Made by a program: the position numbers and the translations under genes. Of a stretch of DNA of 6,659 bases, positions 1 through 6,200 are shown piece after piece. The DNA is taken from contig JAIYCA010000414.1 in assembly GCA_027488265.1 (NCBI GenBank), positions 1 through 6,659 of the forward strand, read 5' to 3'. Under the pieces are notes generated by a model. It was given only the letters and a program-made list of their open reading frames with translations, was not told the DNA's origin and did not search any database. The first letter of the stretch is position 1. Every line of letters begins with the position of its first letter. The DNA comes from Planctomycetaceae bacterium (GTDB lineage Bacteria; Planctomycetota; Phycisphaerae; Phycisphaerales; SM1A02).

Positions 1-252
1 CTCGACGGTGATGGCTTCGGTGCGGCGTCGAGTGGCACAACCCTTGGGTGTCCGACGGTTCCCGCGGGATACGTCCTGAACAACACGGACTGCAACGATA
101 CGAACGCCGCCATCAACCCAAACTCCGTGTGGTCGCGCGACATCGACGGTGACGGCTTCGGTTTCGCAGCCGACGGCACGCTGACGCAGTGTGTGCAGCC
201 GAAGGGCTACGTTCTCAACAACACCGACAACTGCCCTGACGACGCGAATCCG
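1..252 (+). repeat. Two tandem MopE-like metal-binding protein repeats (about 47 codons per unit)
   Basis: Within the first gene, the pattern [L/I]DGDGFG, then a Cys, then PxGYVLNNTD occurs twice. The first unit begins at base 1 and the second at base 142, an offset of 141 bases. After the Asp that closes PxGYVLNNTD, the first copy continues CNDTNAAINPNS, the form usual in this family. The second copy continues NCPDDANPTQ and merges into the thrombospondin-3-like Asp repeat. The nucleotide copies are clearly diverged, so this is an old protein repeat and not a recent DNA duplication. More units probably lie upstream. Metal (calcium or copper) binding is the family inference only. Confidence 0.7.
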
Positions 253-1683
253 ACGCAGTCCGATTGCGACGGCGACGGAGTCGGCGACGCGTGCGATCCG
301 GACTATGTCGATTGCGACGCTGACGGCCTTTGCGATGCGGCTGAACTCGCGGCACCAGGTGGCGACACGAACGGGAACGGCGTGCTCGACGATTGCGAGC
401 GCGTGTTCGGCGACATGAATCTCGACGGCATCGTGAGCGCGGCCGATCTGACATACCTGTTGTCGCAGTGGGATGCAGTCGAGCCTGAGTTCGGCGATTT
501 GAACCGCGATGGCTTCGTCGACGGCGCGGACATTTCGATCCTGTTCGCGCATTGGGGACAGGGGTTTGGCGGGCAGCCGCCGATCTCGATTGCGTCGATC
601 ACGCCAGCAGAGGGGCCTCCGATCGGTGGGACCGCCATCACAATCTCCGGAGCGAATCTGGACGGCGTGACGAGCGTCACGATTGGTGGCGCTGCCGCGA
701 CGGCGGTGGTTGTTGCCTCGCCGAACACCGTAACGGCGGTGACGCCGGCGGGTGTACAGGGTGCGCAAGATGTTGTGGTCATTGCGGGGCCGCGGACGGC
801 AGTGAAGGTGAATGGGTTCGCGTATGTGGAGCGGCTTCCGTGGGCGACCTTGCTTGAGCAGAACCCAGATCCAGCAGTTGTCACGGATGCGAACTTGCGG
901 AATGCGATCATCGCAACGGGCTATCCGTGGCGGGTCCGTGACAACGTTACGCAGATCGAGATGGTCTTGATCCCGCCCGGCACCTTCAACATGGGGTGCT
1001 CGCGTTCGATTGGATACTCGTGTTCTTCCGACGAAAACCCTGTTCACTCGGTCGCGCTCACGGGCGCCTTCTACATCGGCCGCTTCGAGGTGACGCAAGC
1101 GCAGTGGCAGGCTCGGATGGGGACGAATCCGTCGTGGTTTCAGCCGCCAAACACGTGGACCGCGGATACGAGTCGGCCAGTTGAGAGAGTCTCGTGGGAC
1201 ATGATCGCAGGCTCGGGCGGCTTCCTCGCGGGTACCGGTTTGCGTCTGCCGACCGAGGCCGAGTGGGAGTACGCGTGCCGAGCCGGCACAACGATCGCTT
1301 TCCATGGCTTCACTGGGTACCTCAACGGTACGAACGACGACACGCTGGTCGGGAACATCGCATGGTTCACGGGGAACAACGGGGCATTTGGCACTTCGAC
1401 CTACGGAACGAAAGCGGTAGGGCAGAAACTCGCAAACGGCTTCGGTCTCCATGACATGTCGGGCAACGTCTGGGAGTGGGTGAACGACTGGTACTCCTCG
1501 ACCTACTACGCGTCGAGCCCGTCATCGAACCCGACGGGTCCTGCATCCGGTACGTCACGCGTGCTGCGCGGCGGCGGCTGGTACGCCCCCGCAGGCTCCG
1601 TGCGTTCCTCCAGCCGCTACTTCCGCGCACCCGGCGGCGTATTCGACGACATCGGGTTCCGTGTCGCGAGGAACCCGCTCTGA
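1..1683 (+). CDS. Secreted multidomain protein: MopE-like repeats, TSP3, dockerin-like loops, IPT/TIG, SUMF1/FGE-fold domain (5' partial)
   Basis: The frame is open from base 1 to the TGA at 1681-1683 (560 codons), so the gene begins left of the window; a GTG at 127 lies mid-repeat and is not a credible start. Domains in order: two MopE-like putative metal-binding repeats (1-252); an Asp-rich thrombospondin-3-like stretch (about 226-297); two dockerin-type calcium loops of form DxNxDGxVxxAD (412-447 and 496-531); an IPT/TIG beta-sandwich (about 577-825); and a C-terminal SUMF1/FGE-fold domain (about 958-1674). The last shows the family motifs GLRLPTEAEWEYACRAGT, DMSGNVWEWVNDW, RVLRGGGW and IGFRVAR. 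The two catalytic cysteines of true formylglycine-generating enzyme are missing: the matching stretch reads SVRSSSRYFRAPG. Sulfatase activation is therefore unlikely, and a binding or structural role of the fold is a better inference. The calcium and IPT modules suggest an extracellular or surface protein. No C-terminal sorting signal or membrane helix follows the domain. The specific function is unknown. Confidence 0.9.
   Translation, partial: LDGDGFGAASSGTTLGCPTVPAGYVLNNTDCNDTNAAINPNSVWSRDIDGDGFGFAADGTLTQCVQPKGYVLNNTDNCPDDANPTQSDCDGDGVGDACDPDYVDCDADGLCDAAELAAPGGDTNGNGVLDDCERVFGDMNLDGIVSAADLTYLLSQWDAVEPEFGDLNRDGFVDGADISILFAHWGQGFGGQPPISIASITPAEGPPIGGTAITISGANLDGVTSVTIGGAAATAVVVASPNTVTAVTPAGVQGAQDVVVIAGPRTAVKVNGFAYVERLPWATLLEQNPDPAVVTDANLRNAIIATGYPWRVRDNVTQIEMVLIPPGTFNMGCSRSIGYSCSSDENPVHSVALTGAFYIGRFEVTQAQWQARMGTNPSWFQPPNTWTADTSRPVERVSWDMIAGSGGFLAGTGLRLPTEAEWEYACRAGTTIAFHGFTGYLNGTNDDTLVGNIAWFTGNNGAFGTSTYGTKAVGQKLANGFGLHDMSGNVWEWVNDWYSSTYYASSPSSNPTGPASGTSRVLRGGGWYAPAGSVRSSSRYFRAPGGVFDDIGFRVARNPL
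406..558 (+). other. Dockerin type I-like paired calcium-binding loops
   Basis: Two EF-hand-like half-sites sit 84 bases apart, each preceded by Phe-Gly: DMNLDGIVSAAD and DLNRDGFVDGAD, each followed by a short hydrophobic helix ending in a Trp (LLSQW, LFAHW). The Asp/Asn at loop positions 1, 3, 5 and 12 needed for calcium are present in both. In planctomycetes such pairs are common in large secreted proteins and need not mean a cellulosome. Here the pair lies mid-protein, between the thrombospondin-like stretch and the IPT domain, and not at the C-terminus where dockerins usually sit. Confidence 0.75.
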
Positions 1684-1871
1684 ATATCCCTTGCTCTTTT
1701 CCGCTTTCCCTTTCCGCGTCTTGATTCTCCAAATCAAGCGTGGATTCGTGAGGCTTGCCATTTCTGGAGGCCCACGAGTCGGTCTGGACGACTCCAAGAA
1801 ACGCCGCTTCAAAGAAGCTGGGGCGCGCCACTGTGCGATAGAGCATCGCGCCATCCTGCGGCCGCCGTACC
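1684..1871. other. Intergenic gap between the secreted-protein gene and the efflux operon
   Basis: This 188-base stretch separates an unrelated gene from the adaptor gene, so the efflux promoter should lie here or inside the preceding gene. I see no convincing -35/-10 pair and no Shine-Dalgarno motif directly before the ATG at 1872. Small hairpins can form at 1720-1738, 1776-1794 (GAGTCG/CGACTC, loop of seven) and 1806-1818 (GCTTC/GAAGC, loop of three). None is followed by a T run. Frames crossing the gap look like extensions of shadows from the flanking genes. Confidence 0.6.
1687..1738 (+). terminator. Possible transcription end: pyrimidine-rich tract followed by a short hairpin
   Basis: Directly after the stop of the first gene, 38 of the 44 bases at 1687-1730 are C or T, and G is scarce, the kind of composition Rho can load on. 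It runs into a hairpin with a seven-base-pair stem (CTTGATT at 1720-1726 with AATCAAG at 1732-1738, loop CTCCA). There is no T run after the stem, so it is not a classical intrinsic terminator. A Rho-dependent end is a plausible reading, but nothing beyond composition supports it. Confidence 0.25.
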
Positions 1872-3278
1872 ATGCGCGGCTCCATGAAGTCCACGCCGAA
1901 GTCCACGCCGAAGTCCACGCCGAAAAGCACGTCGAAAAGCACGTCGAGAAACACGCCCGCCGCGCCAGCCTGTTTCGCCATCTCGGCCCTCGCCCCGAAG
2001 TTCACACTCGGGCTTTCACGCGAGTCCTCACGCGGGCGGTCGCTTGGGCGTTCACTCGCGCTCCCGCTCGCACTCGCGATCGCGCTGCCGGCGGTCCTGT
2101 CCGTCACGCTCCTCGCGACATCGCCCGCGCTCGCTCGGCAAGACGACGCAAGCGCAGCGGCTTCCGCACCGCAGGGGCCGCCGCCAGCGCCGGTTCGCGT
2201 TGTCAAAGCGCGTGCCGAGTCACTCGCGCCGCGGAAGAAAGTCTTCGGCGAGATTCGCGCCTCGCGGAAGTCAACCATCGCGTCCGAAGGCGCCGGGCTC
2301 GTGCGCGAGTTCCCCGTGAACGAGGGCGACCGTGTCCCGGCGGGCGAAGTGCTTGCGCGGCTCGACGACACGCGCATCAAACTCGAGATTGCCGTTCACG
2401 CCGCGACGCTCGAAGCCGCGCGCGCGACGGTCGCTGAACGCGAGGCCGTCATCGCTCGCGAAGAGCGCGACCTCGAACTCCTGCGCCGCGCATCCGCGGC
2501 AGGCGGAACCAATCCGCGTGAACTCGCCGACGCCGAGAGTGCACTCGCCGTCGCCCGTGCGCAGGCCACGCAAGCGCGCGCTGCCGCAGTCGTGATCGAG
2601 CAGCAGGGCGCGATCCTCAACGATCGACTCGCGGACCTCGTCGTCCGCGCACCTTTCGCGGGTGTCGTCACGATGCGTCATTCGGAAGAAGGCGCATGGA
2701 TCGCCGAAGGCGGCGCTGTTGTTGATCTCATCGCGACCGACGAACTCGAAGCGTGGTTCGAGGTGCCGCAAGAGCTCTACGGCGCGACAGTCGCGCTCGC
2801 GGCGGAGAGCGCGAAAGGCCTCACCCGCGAGGTTCCTCTCTCCATCGAGTCGGCGACGGATGTGCCGGTCGCGGCGTTCGGCGTCCGCGTCGTGCCCGAA
2901 GTCGATCCGCGTTCGCGCACATTCCGCGCGGTGCTGCGCGTCGTCAATACGAAGGAGCTCCTCGCACCCGGCCTTGCACTCACCGCGTTCGTCCCCGCAG
3001 GCGCAACCGCGCCGCGCATCGTGATTCCGAAGGACGCGATCCTGCGCGGCGACGCATCGCCCTTCGTCTACGTCGTTCGCGGCGGTGTGGCGATGCCGGT
3101 CAACGTGCGTATCGCGTTTCCGCTCGGCGACGACGTCGCGCTCGAACCAGGCGCGATCGCCGCGGGCGATGAAGTCGTCACCGAAGGAAACGAACGGCTC
3201 ATGGGTCCAACCCCTGTGGCGCCTGTCGCGCCGAATGCACCCGCTGCATCGACGGCACGAAAGGCGGCCGCCGAGTGA
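1872..3278 (+). CDS. Efflux RND transporter periplasmic adaptor subunit (membrane fusion protein, HlyD/AcrA type)
   Basis: The 468-residue protein should link an inner-membrane RND pump to an outer-membrane channel. Domains: N-terminal Lys/Ser/Thr repeat (residues 6-29); hydrophobic export segment (about 62-85) with a likely signal peptidase site after SPALA-88; first lipoyl half (about 139-168, EGDRVPAGEVLARLDD); alpha-hairpin coiled coil (about 170-250, Ala/Glu/Arg-rich); second lipoyl half (about 252-288, VVRAPFAGVV); beta-barrel (about 290-375, with VDPRSRTFRAVLRV and LAPGLALTAFV); and membrane-proximal domain (about 380-445, IPKDAILRG to VVTEGNERL). A Pro/Ala-rich tail ends it. The start is the ATG at 1872 or the one at 1884; no other ATG, GTG or TTG lies in frame before the hydrophobic segment, so the long 61-residue lead-in seems real. 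Third-position G/C bias already holds there. No clear lipobox is present. Its stop overlaps the permease start. The substrate cannot be told from sequence. Confidence 0.93.
   Translation: MRGSMKSTPKSTPKSTPKSTSKSTSRNTPAAPACFAISALAPKFTLGLSRESSRGRSLGRSLALPLALAIALPAVLSVTLLATSPALARQDDASAAASAPQGPPPAPVRVVKARAESLAPRKKVFGEIRASRKSTIASEGAGLVREFPVNEGDRVPAGEVLARLDDTRIKLEIAVHAATLEAARATVAEREAVIAREERDLELLRRASAAGGTNPRELADAESALAVARAQATQARAAAVVIEQQGAILNDRLADLVVRAPFAGVVTMRHSEEGAWIAEGGAVVDLIATDELEAWFEVPQELYGATVALAAESAKGLTREVPLSIESATDVPVAAFGVRVVPEVDPRSRTFRAVLRVVNTKELLAPGLALTAFVPAGATAPRIVIPKDAILRGDASPFVYVVRGGVAMPVNVRIAFPLGDDVALEPGAIAAGDEVVTEGNERLMGPTPVAPVAPNAPAASTARKAAAE
1887..1958 (+). repeat. Six tandem 12-base repeats encoding (KSTP)3(KSTS)2RNTP
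   Basis: Three identical copies of AAGTCCACGCCG (1887-1922) are followed by two identical copies of AAAAGCACGTCG (1923-1946) and a decayed sixth, AGAAACACGCCC (1947-1958). They lie at the very start of the adaptor gene, just after the second possible start ATG at 1884, and encode a basic, Ser/Thr-rich stretch ahead of the export signal. The 12-base unit keeps the frame whatever the copy number. The identity within the two sub-groups suggests recent slippage expansion in two steps. Confidence 0.9.
3259..3278 (+). promoter_or_regulatory. GTGA overlap and ribosome site coupling adaptor to permease
   Basis: The adaptor stop TGA (3276-3278) and the permease start GTG (3275-3277) share bases, the usual layout for translational coupling. 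GAAAGG at 3259-3264 lies about ten bases before the GTG and can serve as a Shine-Dalgarno site. The start is also supported by the protein, because the RND N-terminal pattern IVEGSIRQPVTV begins at the third codon. Confidence 0.75.
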
Positions 3279-6200
3279 AGATCGTCGAAGGTTCGATTCG
3301 CCAGCCGGTGACGGTGCTCGTCGGCGTGGTGCTTGTTCTGATCGCCGCGCTCGTCGCTGTGCGACAAGTGCCCGTGCAACTCACGCCCGACGTCGACGAC
3401 ACGATCGTCAGCGTTTCGACCATCTGGCCTGGCGCGTCGCCGGAAGAGATCGAGCAATCGATCGTCGAGCGACAAGAAGAGAAACTACAAGGCGTCGCCG
3501 GCGTGCGCTCGATGACGTCGAATTCGTCGCAGGGCACCGCGCGCATTCGCCTTGAGTTCAACCCCGGTACCGACAAGGACGCTGCGATCCGCGAGGTGAG
3601 CGATCGTCTGCGTCAGGTTCCCGACTACCCGTTCGGCGTCGATGAACCAATCGTCGAAGCGAGCGACCCCGAGAACAAAGACTACATCGCGTGGATTGTG
3701 CTCTCGGCGGGCAACGCGACCGACGCCGCGGGGCAGCCCTTTGATATCCGCACGCTGCAGGATTTCGCGGTCGATCATGTGAAGCCGCAGATCGAACGCG
3801 TCGGCGGCGTTGCCGAAGTGAATGTCCTCGGCGGGCGTGAGCGCGAACTGCAAGTGCGCGTTGATCCCGCGGCACTCGCCGCGCGCGGTGTCACGATCTC
3901 GCAACTCGCCGCCGCGCTGCGTGGGGCGAATCAGAACGCACCCGCGGGTTCGCTCGCAGAATCGAAGCGCGACATCGTGCTGCGCTCGGTCGGGCAGTTC
4001 GAATCGACCGACGACATCGCACGCGTCGCGATTGCGCAGGGGGCATCCGGCCCGGTGCTGGTCGGCGACGTCGCCGAAGTCGTGGAGACGTGGAAGGAAG
4101 TGACGAACTTCGTCCGCTCGCAGGGCATTCCGGTGCTCGCGATCAACGTGCAGAAGGAAGTCGGGACGAACGTCATTGAGGTGATGGAAGGCGTGAAGGG
4201 CGCGCTCGTCACGCTCGGCGAAAAGGGCGGCATTCTCGATTCGGAAACCGCAGCGCTCGGACTCTCACAACCGCTCACCGTTCAGCTCGTCTACGACCAG
4301 ACGATCTACATCGACGAAGCGCTCGATCTCGTTCTCGACAACATCTGGCAGGGCGGCTTTCTCGCGGTGCTCACCCTTGTAGTCTTTCTGCGCTCGTGGC
4401 GCAGCATCGTGATCGTCGCGACAAGTGTGCCGCTCGCCGTCGTCGCGACCGTCGTGGTCATGCTCGCGATGGGCCGCACGATCAACGTCGTCAGCCTCGC
4501 CGGCCTCGCGTTTGCGATCGGCACGCTCATCGACAACTCGATCGTCGTCCTCGAGAACGTCGTTCGCCACATGGAAATGGGCAAGGACCCGCGCCGCGCC
4601 GCGCTCGCAGGCACGCAAGAAGTTGCGGGTGCGATCCTCGGTTCGACCCTCGCCACGTGCGTCGTCTTCATTCCGATCTTCTTGATCGGCGATGAAGTCG
4701 GACAACTCTTCCGCGACATTTCGCTCGCGATTCTCATCTCAAACCTGCTCTCGATGGTGGTGTCGATCACCGTCACGCCGTGCGCGTGCGCATTCCTTTT
4801 GAAGGCACCGAAGCACGCCAAAGATGCGGGAGCGGGGGCCGCCACCGCATCCGTCTCCACCGCAAAGCCTGCACGCGCCACGCTCGGCGAACGCTTCGCG
4901 ACCGCGATCGCCCGTTGGGTCTATCGCATGTCGCGGCGGCGGATCGCGTCGCTTGCGTTCGTGCTTGCCATGCTGGGTGCGTCGCTTGCGGGCAGTTGGT
5001 TCCTCATGCCGCCCGCCGACTATCTCCCGCGGGGAAACCGCAATCTCGTCTTCGGCCTCATCCTGCCGCCACCCGGTATGTCGAACGCGATGCAAGAAGA
5101 GATCGCATCGCGCGTCGAGCAATCGGTGGCACCGTACTTCGAGCGCGCGCTGCCACCGCGTGGCACGCCCGAGCGCGAGGCCGCGGAAGCGGCGCTCCCG
5201 AAGGAGCCGGTGACACCGTGGATGACGTTTAAGTACGGCGCCGAAGTGCAGCCCGCGCCGCTTGAGAATTACTTCGTCGTCGGTTTTGCAGGCACGATGT
5301 TCCACGGCGGTATCGCGGCCGAAGCGAAGCGCGCGAGTTACAACGAACATCTCCTCGGTTACGCCACGCGCCCCGAGGTGTTACCCGGCACGATGGCGTT
5401 TGCGTTCCAAGTGCCGCTCTTCCGTACGAGCGGTTCGTCGGGCAGCGCCGTCGCGGTCGATCTTCGCGGCGATGATCTTGATCGCGTGAAGGGCGCCGCG
5501 GGCGCGGTGATGGGCCGCTTCATGGGCAAGTTCGGGCCGATGAGTGTGCAGCCGGATCCAGCGAATTTCGCAACACCAGGCACTGAAGTGCGCGTTCGCC
5601 CCGATCAGCGGCGACTCTCCGACGCGGGACTTTCGCAGGCAGATCTCACGCTTTCGGTCGCGGCCGCGGGCGACGGCGCGCTCGTGGATGAGTATCGCGC
5701 GGGTGGCGACACGATTGATCTCGTCATCATCGATCGCGATGTTGCGGAGCGTGCTGCGCGTCAAGCGTCGATCGATGTCGATGAAGTGGCGAACGTCCCC
5801 GTCGCGCTTCCAAGCGGCCGCCTCGCGACCGTTGGACAACTCGCGGAAGTCGAACGCGGTGCTGCGCCGACGCAGATCAACCACGTCGATCGCCAGCGTT
5901 CCGTGCGACTGCAAGTGACCCCGCCTCCAACGATGGCGCTTGAAGAAGCAGTCGTCGCGATTCAAGCGGAACTCGAAGCGGCGCGCGCGGATGGCTCGCT
6001 TCCGCCAGGCGTCATTGCGGATGTTGCTGGTACGGCGAGCGCGCTTGCCGAAGTACGCAAGGAACTCGTCGGCAGCGGAACCTCGCTCAGTTTCATCACA
6101 AGCACGGTCTTCCTCGCGCTCCTCGTTTGCTACCTCGTGATGGCAGTGCTCTTCCAGAGTTTCCTGCTGCCGTTTGTCATCATGTTCAGCGTGCCGCTCG

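Noticed and set aside
958..1674. Active formylglycine-generating (sulfatase-maturing) enzyme
   Set aside because: The catalytic cysteine pair is absent and no sulfatase gene lies in the window.
1887..1958. 12-base repeats as a CRISPR array or iteron set
   Set aside because: The units are directly adjacent with no spacers, keep the reading frame, and lie inside the adaptor coding region.
1367..2380. Long minus-strand open frame (337 codons) spanning the end of gene 1 and the start of the adaptor
   Set aside because: It lies antisense to two well-supported genes and shows only low-complexity Arg/Ser-rich translation with no recognisable domain. It results from the high-GC codon bias.
1661..2437. 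+ strand frame-2 open frame of 258 codons crossing the gap
   Set aside because: It overlaps the adaptor out of frame, translates the 12-base repeats as a His/Glu/Val run, and has no domain. The adaptor frame is the real one.
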